Below are positions 45,396-53,727 of a stretch of DNA of 64,000 bases, piece after piece (positions within the stretch are counted from its first letter, which is position 1; each line of letters starts with the position of its first letter). The notes beneath the pieces were generated by a model. That model searched no databases and had not been told where the DNA came from. It was given only the letters and a program-made list of their open reading frames with translations. This DNA comes from Pseudomonadota bacterium (GTDB lineage: Bacteria > Pseudomonadota > Gammaproteobacteria > Steroidobacterales > Steroidobacteraceae), in assembly GCA_026398735.1 (NCBI GenBank), contig JAPLSH010000008.1, forward strand, positions 23,103-87,102. Direction: 5' to 3'. Both the position numbers and the translations under genes were made by a program.

Positions 45396-46004
45396 TCAGC
45401 GCGCCGGTGCCGCGTTGAATTCGATGGTGGGTGCCTTGGAAACCTCAGCTTCGTTCTCCACCGTGAAGCTAGGCTTAACTTCGTTCTTGAACAACATCGC
45501 GGTGAGGTTGCTCGGGAAAGAGCGCACGGTGGTGTTGTAGGTGCGGACCGAATCGATGTACCGGTTGCGCGCCACGGTGATGCGGTTTTCTGTGCCTTCG
45601 ATCTGCGCCTGCAGATCGCGGAAATTGGCATCAGACTTGAGCTGCGGATAGTTCTCGGTCACCGCAAACAGACTCTTGAGGGCTTGCGTCAGCTCACCCT
45701 GCGCGGCCTGAAACTTCTTGAAGGCCTGCTCGTTGTTGATGAGCTCGGGCGTCAGTTGAATGGAGCCGGTCTTGGCGCGCGCTTCGGTGACGCCCAACAG
45801 GACTTTTTCTTCCTGTGCGGCAAAACCCTTAACGGTAGCAACCAGGTTGGGGATGAGGTCGGAACGACGCTGGTACTGATTGAGTACCTCGGCCCATGCG
45901 GCCTTCACACCTTCGTCTTGTTGCTGCAGCGTGTTGTAGCCACAGCCGGACAACAGGACCGCGACGACGCCTACAAGGACTGCTCGAAGACTGCGCATGA
46001 TCAT
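45396..46004 (-). CDS. lemA: LemA family lipoprotein
   Basis: A 202-residue protein. The lipobox LLSGCGYN follows a short signal peptide. The LemA core is present: VKAAWAEVLNQYQRRSDLIP, NLVATVKGFAAQE, the NEQAFKKFQAAQGELTQAL segment and RDLQAQIEGTENRITVARNR, YIDSVRTYNTTVRSFPSN. A helical envelope protein of unknown role, clustered with two TPM-domain genes. Confidence 0.93.
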   Translation of the reverse strand: MIMRSLRAVLVGVVAVLLSGCGYNTLQQQDEGVKAAWAEVLNQYQRRSDLIPNLVATVKGFAAQEEKVLLGVTEARAKTGSIQLTPELINNEQAFKKFQAAQGELTQALKSLFAVTENYPQLKSDANFRDLQAQIEGTENRITVARNRYIDSVRTYNTTVRSFPSNLTAMLFKNEVKPSFTVENEAEVSKAPTIEFNAAPAR

Positions 46005-46080
46005 TGCCTCGGATAACTGGGCCGGACGACAGTCGCCCGGCGACAGAGCCGATCATCCCACGCTTGCGGCAGGACAGGCC

Positions 46081-46112
46081 AAAAAAAAGCCCCCTGACAA
46101 AGGCAGGAGGCC
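46081..46112 (-). terminator. Rho-independent terminator after the small gene at 46168
   Basis: On the minus strand GCCTCCTG and CAGGGGGC pair across a seven-base loop with one mismatch and are followed by eight U. It lies 55 bases after the stop at 46168. Confidence 0.7.
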
Positions 46113-46167
46113 GTGTAAAGCAGCCACCACACCAAAGGCAGGGGCTACAGGTTCGTTCACCGCCATC

Positions 46168-46365
46168 TCAATGCAATCGGGCCCAAATCAGAATGCGGAT
46201 ATCCTCGCTGCGCAGGTTCAGGTTGCTGGCCAGCAGAGCGCTGATGTCCTGCGCGCCTCCCTGAGGGTGCAGAGGCAACGGCATCTCGACGACACCGGTG
46301 TACTCTCCAGCCTGCTTCGCGCCGGGGGCACCGGCCACAAAATGGGTGTAGTACTTGCTGCTCAT
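46168..46365 (-). CDS. Small protein of unknown function
   Basis: A 65-residue protein from ATG 46365 (a GTG one codon upstream is possible). It reads MSSKYYTHFVAGAPGAKQAG then SALLASNLNLRSEDIRILIW. I do not recognise a family. A strong terminator 55 bases downstream on the same strand and the lack of any competing gene support real expression. It has no signal peptide or membrane helix. Confidence 0.5.
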   Translation of the reverse strand: MSSKYYTHFVAGAPGAKQAGEYTGVVEMPLPLHPQGGAQDISALLASNLNLRSEDIRILIWARLH

Positions 46366-46449
46366 CACGCTTACTAGTTTCTGACGGCAGCCTAACCAGA
46401 GCCACTGCGCAGAAATGTGCGCTAGCGCACAAACACGAGGACTATCGGC

Positions 46450-46962
46450 ATGGGTCGTTATCGGCCGCCATCAACACCGGCATCGCGCTACATCACCCCG
46501 CAAGGTCTGGCGCGACTGCAAGAGGAATTGGAGCAGCTATGGCGGCATGAGCGGCCACGCGTCACTGCAGCCGTATCCGCCGCAGCGGCTCAAGGTGATC
46601 GCTCAGAGAACGCCGACTACACCTACGGCAAGCGCCGTCTGCGCGAAATCGACTCGCGCGTGCGCCATCTGCGCGGCAGGCTCGAGGGCATGACCGTGGT
46701 GGATCAACCGCCGACGGATCCACGACGGGTGTTTTTTGGGGCTTGGGTGACGCTGGAAGATGATGACGGCACACAGCACCTGCATCGCATCGTCGGCCCG
46801 GATGAGTTTGATATGGCGCCGGGCTACATCAGCATGGACGCACCTCTGGCGCGCGCCCTGCTGGGCAAACCCTTGGATGCGGAATTGCGCATCGAAGTGC
46901 CCGGTGGCCATCGCGACATGGTGATCGTCGCGATTGCCTACGGCCAGCGACCTACACCCTGA
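46450..46962 (+). CDS. greB: Transcription elongation factor GreB
   Basis: A 170-residue protein. The N-terminal coiled coil (ITPQGLARLQEELEQLWRHE, AAQGDRSENADYTYGKRRLR) holds the acidic tip residues, followed by the FKBP-like C-domain (VFFGAWVTLEDDDGTQHLHR, IVGPDEFD). YTYGKRRLREIDSRVRHL distinguishes GreB from GreA. It rescues backtracked RNA polymerase by stimulating cleavage. Its end overlaps hss by 11 bases convergently. Confidence 0.94.
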   Translation: MGRYRPPSTPASRYITPQGLARLQEELEQLWRHERPRVTAAVSAAAAQGDRSENADYTYGKRRLREIDSRVRHLRGRLEGMTVVDQPPTDPRRVFFGAWVTLEDDDGTQHLHRIVGPDEFDMAPGYISMDAPLARALLGKPLDAELRIEVPGGHRDMVIVAIAYGQRPTP

Positions 46963-48364
46963 CGTTCTTGAACTGCCAAGGATCGCTGCGATCCACATCC
47001 TCGGGGAACAGCCGCTCGCGGTCGGTGAGCGGAGTCCACTGCGTGTATGCGCCAGTGACTGTGCCCAGATAGGGCGCGCAGATCTGCAGGTTGCGGCGCC
47101 AGTCCATCTCGTCGGGCTCAACCACGCCGCGGTTGGGGTTTTCCATCGCCCAAATCATGCCCGACAGCACCGACACGGTGACCTGCAGGCTGGTGGCGTT
47201 GTTGTAGGGCGCCAGCTCGCGCGCCTCGTTGATCGACAGCTGCGAGCCGTACCAGTAGGCATTGCCATGATGGCCGGCCAGCAACACGCCCAGTTCATCA
47301 ACACCCGAGACGATTTCGTCCATCAGGATGTGTTTGTCGGCTTGCAGGTTCCAGTTGCGACCGGCGAACTCATGCAGCGACAGCACCGCGGCATCACTGG
47401 GGTGATAGGCGTAATGCGCTGTGGGCCGGTAGACCACTTTGCCGTTCTCGATCACGGTGTAGTAGTCCGAGATGGAGACTGCTTCACTGTGAGTGATGAG
47501 AAAGCCATGGATGGGCCCAGCCAGCGGCGTCCAGGTGCGCACGCGAGTAGCCGCGCCCGGCTGCGACAAATAGATGGCCGCACCACTGCCAAAGTCGTGA
47601 CGATGACCATCACGCGGGAAGTTGCGCTCATGACTGCCCCAGCCCAACTCTGCAGGCTGCTGGCCTTCGGACACAAAACCATCGACCGACCAGGTATTGA
47701 GAAACTGGTTGGGGCGCTTGGGCACGTTGCTCACTTGTGAATCGCGCTCGGCGATGTGCACCACACGCACGCCCAGTTGGCGCGCCAGCGCCGCCCACTC
47801 GGCACGGTTGGTGGGCTCATCAACGGCAATGCCACCCTCTGCGGCGATGTTGAGCAGCGCCTGTTTGACGAAGTGCGACACCAGACCCGGGTTGGCGCCA
47901 TGCGTCAGCACGGCAGTGGGCGCGCGCTCTTGGCCGGCACGCAGCGCCAGCGCCGCATCGCGCAGGGCGTAGTTGGTGCGTTTGCCCGCCGACAGAGAGG
48001 TATCGGTGTAGCCGCCGGCCCAAGGCTCAATGCAGGTATCGAGATAGAGCGCACCGCGCTCTTGGCACAGCTTAACCAGCGCGATGCTCGACACATCGAC
48101 CGACAGATTGACCAGAAAATCGCCACGGCCGAGCAAGGGCTCGAGGACGCGGCGATAGTTATCGCGCAGCAACGGCTGCACCACGAACGTCACGCCCAGA
48201 TCGACGGCTTCCTGAGCACCGGCCTGATCCGCAGTCACCACGGTGATGCGCTCGGAGGTGATGCCAATGTGGCGCAAGATCAGCGGCAGCACACCCTGCC
48301 CGATGCTACCGAAACCGACCATTACAATGCGGCCGGGGAAGTCGAAGTGAACCTGATACGTCAT
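46952..48364 (-). CDS. hss: Homospermidine synthase
   Basis: A 470-residue NAD-dependent enzyme from ATG 48364. The Rossmann start GRIVMVGFGSIGQGVLPLIL, LVNLSVDVSSIALVKLCQER, LTHGANPGLVSHFVKQAL and YYTVIENGKVVYRPTAHYAY belong to bacterial homospermidine synthase. It couples two putrescine molecules to homospermidine. Together with speA 1.6 kb away it suggests an arginine to agmatine to putrescine to homospermidine route. Confidence 0.92.
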   Translation of the reverse strand: MTYQVHFDFPGRIVMVGFGSIGQGVLPLILRHIGITSERITVVTADQAGAQEAVDLGVTFVVQPLLRDNYRRVLEPLLGRGDFLVNLSVDVSSIALVKLCQERGALYLDTCIEPWAGGYTDTSLSAGKRTNYALRDAALALRAGQERAPTAVLTHGANPGLVSHFVKQALLNIAAEGGIAVDEPTNRAEWAALARQLGVRVVHIAERDSQVSNVPKRPNQFLNTWSVDGFVSEGQQPAELGWGSHERNFPRDGHRHDFGSGAAIYLSQPGAATRVRTWTPLAGPIHGFLITHSEAVSISDYYTVIENGKVVYRPTAHYAYHPSDAAVLSLHEFAGRNWNLQADKHILMDEIVSGVDELGVLLAGHHGNAYWYGSQLSINEARELAPYNNATSLQVTVSVLSGMIWAMENPNRGVVEPDEMDWRRNLQICAPYLGTVTGAYTQWTPLTDRERLFPEDVDRSDPWQFKNVRV

Positions 48365-48389
48365 TTCCTGTCTCTGGACCTCGTGAATG

Positions 48390-49073
48390 TCACGTTGTGG
48401 GAATGGGTGTAAATGCAGGCCAACCCGGCGGCCACGTCCGGGAAAATCCCGGCAGTGCCTCAACCCGGGCCAGCCATCGAACGAGCGCAGGATACTGCAC
48501 CTGAAGGGGCAGGAATCGAGTCGAGAGTTCCTGGGCCCCGGGCTGAGTCAAACCGTGGTGCAGCACGCGGATGAAAGGATAGATGGCCAAGTCCGCGGCC
48601 GACACCGATTCGCCCACAATCCAGTCTGAATGGCTCAACCGGCCCTCGATGGTGCGTGCTTCGCTGGCAACCAAATGCATGGCCTGCGCCAAGGCGGGAT
48701 TGAGCTGCGGCGGACGGGCGCCCAGCAGCGCCTCCACAATGCCCATGAGCCGCGCCTCGGTGTAGGCCTGAAATTCATTGATGACCCGCATGATCACCGC
48801 AGCCTCTTCAGCATTACGGCCGAACAGCGGCACATCCGGGTATTTGCGGTCGAGGTAATAGAGCACCGCCAGCGACTCGAACACCACGTAATCATCGTCG
48901 CGCAACACCGGCAGACGACCGCGCGGATTCATGGCCAGCATGGGTGGTGCTTTGTGCTCTTGCAGGTCGAACTGCAGGCAATGGCTGACGTAAGGCAACT
49001 GCTTGAGCTCAAGGGCCAGCAGTACGCGCCAACAAAAAGGGCTGCCGCTGCCCCAGTAGACATCGATGCCCAT
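48390..49073 (-). CDS. Glutathione S-transferase family protein
   Basis: A 227-residue protein. The thioredoxin-like N-domain begins VYWGSGSPFCWRVLLALELK and has NPRGRLPVL and the FESLAVLYYLDRKYP motif. The helical C-domain has LSHSDWIVGESVSAADLAIY with the N-capping box. It probably conjugates or reduces small electrophiles with glutathione. The substrate is unknown. Confidence 0.9.
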   Translation of the reverse strand: MGIDVYWGSGSPFCWRVLLALELKQLPYVSHCLQFDLQEHKAPPMLAMNPRGRLPVLRDDDYVVFESLAVLYYLDRKYPDVPLFGRNAEEAAVIMRVINEFQAYTEARLMGIVEALLGARPPQLNPALAQAMHLVASEARTIEGRLSHSDWIVGESVSAADLAIYPFIRVLHHGLTQPGAQELSTRFLPLQVQYPALVRWLARVEALPGFSRTWPPGWPAFTPIPTT

Positions 49074-49145
49074 GGTGTCCCACCTCTAATCAGGGTGCGA
49101 TTGTAGCGACATTGTCAGGGGTCGTGACGCAGGTGATCATGGGCT

Positions 49146-50003
49146 ATGACACCCCACCTGATTGATGCTGCCGCGCTGGGCTCCTGCCTGGCTGACCCCA
49201 ACCTGCTGATCGTGGACTGTCGGGCTGATCTGCTCGACTACGACTGGGGCCCGCGCCAGTACGCCACCGGCCACATCCCCGGGGCCGTACACGCCAGTCT
49301 CAACGGCGATCTGTCCGGCCCGACCGGACCTGGCACTGGCCGCCACCCGCTGCCCTCGCCGCAGCAGTTCGCCGCAACGCTGGCGCGCTGGGGCGTCACC
49401 CCCCACACCCGGGTCATCGCCTACGACCAAGGTCCCGGCGCCTATGCGGCACGTCTGTGGTGGTTGCTGCGCGCCTGCGGCCAGAGCGCCGTGCAGGTAC
49501 TCGATGGCGGCTGGGCGGCCTGGATTGCCGCCGGGCTGACGCTGCAGACCGCTGCCGCCACCCGCATACCTTCGGTGGTTACACCGGCGGACTTTGCCGG
49601 CTGGGTCGATGCCGAGCACATCCTGGCTGCCCTGCGCGGCGGCAGCGCCCTGGTGGTGGATGCCCGCGGCGCCGACCGCTATGCCGGACAAAACGAAACC
49701 ATCGATCCGGTCGCCGGCCATATCCCTGGTGCGGTCAATCAGCCCTTCACCAGCAACCTGGGGGCCGACGGCCGCTTCAAGCCTGCCGCCGTGCTACGCG
49801 AGCAGTGGTTGGACCGGCTGGGCCAGTTCGGGCCAACGCAGCTGATCGCCAGTTGCGGTTCAGGCATTACTGCCTGTCACAACCTGCTGGCACTCTCGCA
49901 AGCCGGGCTCGAGGGCGGCCGGCTGTATGCCGGCTCGTGGAGCCACTGGATCCGCGACCCGCAGCGGCCGATCGCCACCGGTACAGAACCAGGTTCACTC
50001 TGA
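49146..50003 (+). CDS. Sulfurtransferase with two rhodanese domains (SseA-like)
   Basis: A 285-residue protein. The inactive N-terminal rhodanese domain (LLIVDCRADLLDYDWGPRQY, GHIPGAVHASLNGDLSGPTG) is followed by the active domain with SCGSGITACHNLLAL, whose Cys carries the persulfide. The CGSGIT loop fits 3-mercaptopyruvate or thiosulfate sulfurtransferase. It is followed after 1 base by speA. Confidence 0.9.
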   Translation: MTPHLIDAAALGSCLADPNLLIVDCRADLLDYDWGPRQYATGHIPGAVHASLNGDLSGPTGPGTGRHPLPSPQQFAATLARWGVTPHTRVIAYDQGPGAYAARLWWLLRACGQSAVQVLDGGWAAWIAAGLTLQTAAATRIPSVVTPADFAGWVDAEHILAALRGGSALVVDARGADRYAGQNETIDPVAGHIPGAVNQPFTSNLGADGRFKPAAVLREQWLDRLGQFGPTQLIASCGSGITACHNLLALSQAGLEGGRLYAGSWSHWIRDPQRPIATGTEPGSL

Positions 50004-50004
50004 C

Positions 50005-51957
50005 ATGACACAAGACGCAATCAACCGACCCATACCAGGCAAGTCGTGGACGGTCGCCGAATCGGCAGAGCTGTATCAGGTGGAAGCCTGGGGCAAGGGC
50101 TATTTTGCGATCAACGACGCCGGCCATGTGGTGGTGCGGCCCGATGCCGTGGAAGGTCGCGAGATCGACCTGCACGAAGTGGTGCAAGGCCTTGCCGAGC
50201 GCGATCTGCGCACACCGGTCGTGGTGCGTTTCTCCGGCATTTTGGCGCACCGCCTGCGTCACCTGCACGATGCCTTCGCGCGCGCCATCGCCGACAACGA
50301 TTACCGCAACAGTTATGCAGCGGTGTTCCCTATCAAGGTCAACCAGCAGCGCCTGGTGGTGGAAGAAGTGTTCCGCTATGGCAAGGAATTCGGCTTCGGC
50401 CTGGAAGTAGGCTCCAAGCCCGAGTTGCTGGCCGTGATGGCCATGACCGAAGACTCGCCAGACAGGTTGATCGTCTGCAATGGCTTTAAAGATTCCAGTT
50501 ACATCGAGGCAGTGATCCTGGCCACGCGACTGGGTCGCACCATCATTCCAGTAGTCGAGAACTTCACTGAGCTGCAACTGATCCTGGATAACGCTGCCAA
50601 GCACAACGTACGACCGCGCATTGGCGTGCGCGTCAAATTGGCTAGTGAAGGCTCGGGCAGGTGGCGCGATTCGGCCGGTGAACGCAGCAAGTTCGGACTG
50701 TTCATTACCGAGATACTCGAGTTGGTCGCTGTGCTTCGCGAACACGACATGCTCGATTGCCTGCAGCTGGTGCATTGCCACCCGGGCAGCCAATTGCAGG
50801 ACATCCGCCGCGTCAAAGATGCCATCAGCGAACTGGCGCATGTGTATGCAGAGCTGCGGCTGATGGGCGCAGGCCTGCAGTACATCGATGTGGGCGGCGG
50901 TCTGGGCGTTGACTATGACGGCAGCGGCACCAACTTCCCCTCGTCGATGAACTACACGCTGGACGAATATGCCAGCGATGTGGTCTATCGCATCGGCAGT
51001 GTCTGCGATGCGCGCAAAGTGCCGCAGCCGATGATCATCAGCGAATCAGGCCGCGCCATCGCCGCGCATCACAGTGTGCTGATCTTCGACACGTTGGGCA
51101 GCTCGGTACTGGACCGTTTCGAAATCACTGCCGAGGAAGCCGGTCGGGTTGGCAAACAGTCTGCAGTGCCGCAACCGGTCATCGACTTGTTCGATGCTTG
51201 GCGCTCGGTCGAACCACGCCGTTTGGTGGAGTGTTATCACGATGCGATGACGGCTCGTGAACAGATGCTGCAGATGTTCAGCCTGGGTTTGCTGTCGCTG
51301 GAGCAGCGCGGCCTTGCAGAGCGCCTGTACTGGGCAACCTGCACGCGGGTACGCAACGCACTGCGACAACTGGACAAGGTTCCCGAGGAACTGGAAAACC
51401 TGGAAGACCTGCTGTCCGACACCTACTTTTGCAATTTTTCGCTGTTCCAGTCGTTGCCAGACAGCTGGGCGATCGACCAGCTGTTTCCGATCATGCCTAT
51501 CCACCGGCTCAATGAGCCCCCGACACGCCGTGGCGTGCTGGCCGATATCACCTGCGACTCCGATGGCAAGATCGACCACTTCGTCAGCGCCCGTGACGAC
51601 AAGCGCACGCTCGAGCTGCACCCGCTGCGCGCTAACGAAGACTATTTTTTGGCCGTGTTTCTGGTGGGCGCTTACCAAGAGACGCTCGGCGATCTGCACA
51701 ACCTGTTCGGCGACACGCACGTGGTGCACATCCGCCTGCATGACGAAGGCGGCTGGTGGATCGAGGAAATCGTCAAAGGTGACACCGCCAACAAGGTGCT
51801 CGAGTACATGGAATATGACGTGGCCGAGCTCTACCCCGCCCTGGCCAGAGACTGCGAACGGGCGGTGCGCGAAGGCCGCATGACAGTAGCCGAGAGCCAG
51901 GCGCTCAAGCGCTTCTACGAGGGCGAACTCGACGGTTACGCCTATCTGGAGCCCTGA
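50005..51957 (+). CDS. speA: Biosynthetic arginine decarboxylase
   Basis: A 650-residue PLP enzyme from ATG 50005. The PLP lysine lies in SYAAVFPIKVNQQRLVVEEV. The barrel motifs VCNGFKDSSYIEAVILATRL, LQLVHCHPGSQLQDIRRVKD and YIDVGGGLGVDYDGSG are present, and the C-terminal domain has DVAELYPALARDCERAVREG. It makes agmatine from arginine, supplying putrescine for homospermidine synthase. The length is normal. Confidence 0.95.
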   Translation: MTQDAINRPIPGKSWTVAESAELYQVEAWGKGYFAINDAGHVVVRPDAVEGREIDLHEVVQGLAERDLRTPVVVRFSGILAHRLRHLHDAFARAIADNDYRNSYAAVFPIKVNQQRLVVEEVFRYGKEFGFGLEVGSKPELLAVMAMTEDSPDRLIVCNGFKDSSYIEAVILATRLGRTIIPVVENFTELQLILDNAAKHNVRPRIGVRVKLASEGSGRWRDSAGERSKFGLFITEILELVAVLREHDMLDCLQLVHCHPGSQLQDIRRVKDAISELAHVYAELRLMGAGLQYIDVGGGLGVDYDGSGTNFPSSMNYTLDEYASDVVYRIGSVCDARKVPQPMIISESGRAIAAHHSVLIFDTLGSSVLDRFEITAEEAGRVGKQSAVPQPVIDLFDAWRSVEPRRLVECYHDAMTAREQMLQMFSLGLLSLEQRGLAERLYWATCTRVRNALRQLDKVPEELENLEDLLSDTYFCNFSLFQSLPDSWAIDQLFPIMPIHRLNEPPTRRGVLADITCDSDGKIDHFVSARDDKRTLELHPLRANEDYFLAVFLVGAYQETLGDLHNLFGDTHVVHIRLHDEGGWWIEEIVKGDTANKVLEYMEYDVAELYPALARDCERAVREGRMTVAESQALKRFYEGELDGYAYLEP

Positions 51958-52016
51958 TCGGCGGGGTCCGCGCGCGCGGTTTACTTGCGCAGCGCGTCGG
52001 GCGTAGCATCGGGCGT

Positions 52017-52328
52017 ATGTCACAGGGTCAAGGTTCTTTGAGCGCTGACGTCGTCACGCTGCACGTCGGCAATCTGCCGTTCGCTGCCACGACCGAACAG
52101 CTGCGCGAGTTATTCGCTGCCCACACAGAAGTGGTGTCCATCGACATTCCCAACGACCCGCAAACCGGCCAATCTCGCGGCTTCGCGTTTGTCAGCGTAC
52201 CCGGCCCTGCCGCAGCGGCTACAGCAGCAGCAGAAGCATTAGACGGTCAATCGCTGCTGGGGCGGCGCCTGCGTGTTAGCGCCGCGCAAGAACACCGTCG
52301 CCAGGCGCGCGGCCCGTTCCGCCACTAG
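52017..52328 (+). CDS. RRM-domain RNA-binding protein
   Basis: A 103-residue protein. A single RRM has RNP2 LHVGNLPF and RNP1 SRGFAFVSV, followed by a short basic tail (QEHRRQARGPFRH). Such glycine-poor bacterial RRM proteins are presumed RNA chaperones. A standalone gene after speA. Confidence 0.88.
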   Translation: MSQGQGSLSADVVTLHVGNLPFAATTEQLRELFAAHTEVVSIDIPNDPQTGQSRGFAFVSVPGPAAAATAAAEALDGQSLLGRRLRVSAAQEHRRQARGPFRH

Positions 52329-52342
52329 GCGGGTCTGTTTCC

Positions 52343-53167
52343 ATGAACCGCATGATCCGACTGCTTAGCCTTCTGTCACTCGCACTGGCAGTCGGTGGAT
52401 GCGCCAGCTCGGCTACACGTCTCGAAATGTCTTCGTCCATCGACCAAGTGCTGGCCGCGCCGGAGCGCCCGCAGGCCGATCGTGATCGCGATATCTGGCG
52501 ACATCCGCGCCAAACCCTGATGTTCTTTGGGCTGCGGTCGAACATGACCGTGGTGGAACTGGATCCGGGTACGGGTTGGTATCTGCAAGTGCTGGCACCG
52601 CTGCTGCGCGAGCGCGGCCGCTACATCGCTGCCCTGCCGCCGGTGTCGCCACAGCAGCGCGGTGCAATGCGCGAACGCGAACGGCTCGAAGCAGTTATCG
52701 CATCGCGGCAGCAGGTGCTCGACCGGATCCAACGCGCGCCGTTCGATCCGGGTGTGTCACCCATCGCGCCAGACAACAGCGTCGATCTGATCGTCACGTT
52801 CCGCAGCCTGCACAACTGGATGGGGCAGGACAAAGCAGCCGCCGTGTTCGCAGATGCCTTTCGCGCGCTAAAGCCCGGCGGCGTGCTGGGCATCGTCGAG
52901 CACCGCGGCAACCCGCAGCAACCACAAGATCCCAAGGCTCGTTCTGGCTATGTGAGCGAAGCCACTGCCATGCGACTGATCGAGTCGGCCGGCTTTCGAC
53001 TGATCGCCACCTCCGAGATCAATGCCAATCCGCGCGACACCAAAGACCATCCGCGCGGCGTGTGGAACCTGCCACCCACGTTAATTGACGGCGACAAAGA
53101 TCGTGCGCGCTACATGGCCATTGGTGAAACCGACCGCTTCACGTTCAAGTTCATCAAGCCGCGCTGA
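52343..53167 (+). CDS. Methyltransferase-like lipoprotein (COG4798 type)
   Basis: A 274-residue protein. The lipobox VGGCASS follows a signal peptide, so it should be exported and acylated, unusual for a methyltransferase fold. The body has the SAM-binding-like VVELDPGTGWYLQVLAPLLR, DLIVTFRSLHNWM, ALKPGGVLGIVEHRG and TAMRLIESAGFRLI. This combination is typical of the COG4798 family, whose activity is unknown. Confidence 0.8.
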   Translation: MNRMIRLLSLLSLALAVGGCASSATRLEMSSSIDQVLAAPERPQADRDRDIWRHPRQTLMFFGLRSNMTVVELDPGTGWYLQVLAPLLRERGRYIAALPPVSPQQRGAMRERERLEAVIASRQQVLDRIQRAPFDPGVSPIAPDNSVDLIVTFRSLHNWMGQDKAAAVFADAFRALKPGGVLGIVEHRGNPQQPQDPKARSGYVSEATAMRLIESAGFRLIATSEINANPRDTKDHPRGVWNLPPTLIDGDKDRARYMAIGETDRFTFKFIKPR

Positions 53168-53177
53168 GCGCGCGCAC

Positions 53178-53705
53178 ATGACGCGCATCGACCAGAAGTT
53201 CAAGGGCCGTGTCATCACGGTCAATGTTGAGCACGTTGATCTGCCCAATGGCCGGCAGGCTGCCCTTGAGATCGTGCAGCATCCAGGTGGCGCCAGCATT
53301 GTGGCTTTGGATGAGCAACAGCGCGTCTGCATGCTGCATCAATATCGCCACGCCGGCGGCGGCTGGGTGTGGGAACTGCCCGCAGGCAAACTAGAGCCCG
53401 GTGAAGCACCCTTGCTGACTGCGCAGCGCGAGCTCGTTGAAGAAGCTGGCGTCAGTGCAACCCGCTGGCAAAGCCTAGGCAGCATCCTGCCCTCGCCAGG
53501 TGTGCTGGCAGAGACCATCCACCTGTATCTGGCGCAGGGCCTCACGCCCGCAGATATTGCTCACGAACAACATGAAGTCATCGAAGTCCATTGGTTGCCA
53601 CTACAGCTGGCGTGGCAACGTGCTGTAACCGGCCAATACCGCGACGGCAAAACTGTCATCGGTCTGCTGCGCGCCTACGCGCTGTTGCACCGCCAGCCTT
53701 CCTGA
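53178..53705 (+). CDS. Nudix hydrolase, ADP-ribose pyrophosphatase-like
   Basis: A 175-residue protein from ATG 53178. The Nudix box GKLEPGEAPLLTAQRELVEE continues into AGV and carries all catalytic Glu residues. WVWELPAGKLEPGE upstream and the C-terminal Glu (HEQHEVIEVHWL) fit ADP-sugar pyrophosphatases of the NudF type. It follows the lipoprotein gene by 10 bases. Confidence 0.88.
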   Translation: MTRIDQKFKGRVITVNVEHVDLPNGRQAALEIVQHPGGASIVALDEQQRVCMLHQYRHAGGGWVWELPAGKLEPGEAPLLTAQRELVEEAGVSATRWQSLGSILPSPGVLAETIHLYLAQGLTPADIAHEQHEVIEVHWLPLQLAWQRAVTGQYRDGKTVIGLLRAYALLHRQPS

Positions 53706-53727
53706 CACCTCCACCAAAGAGCGCGCC

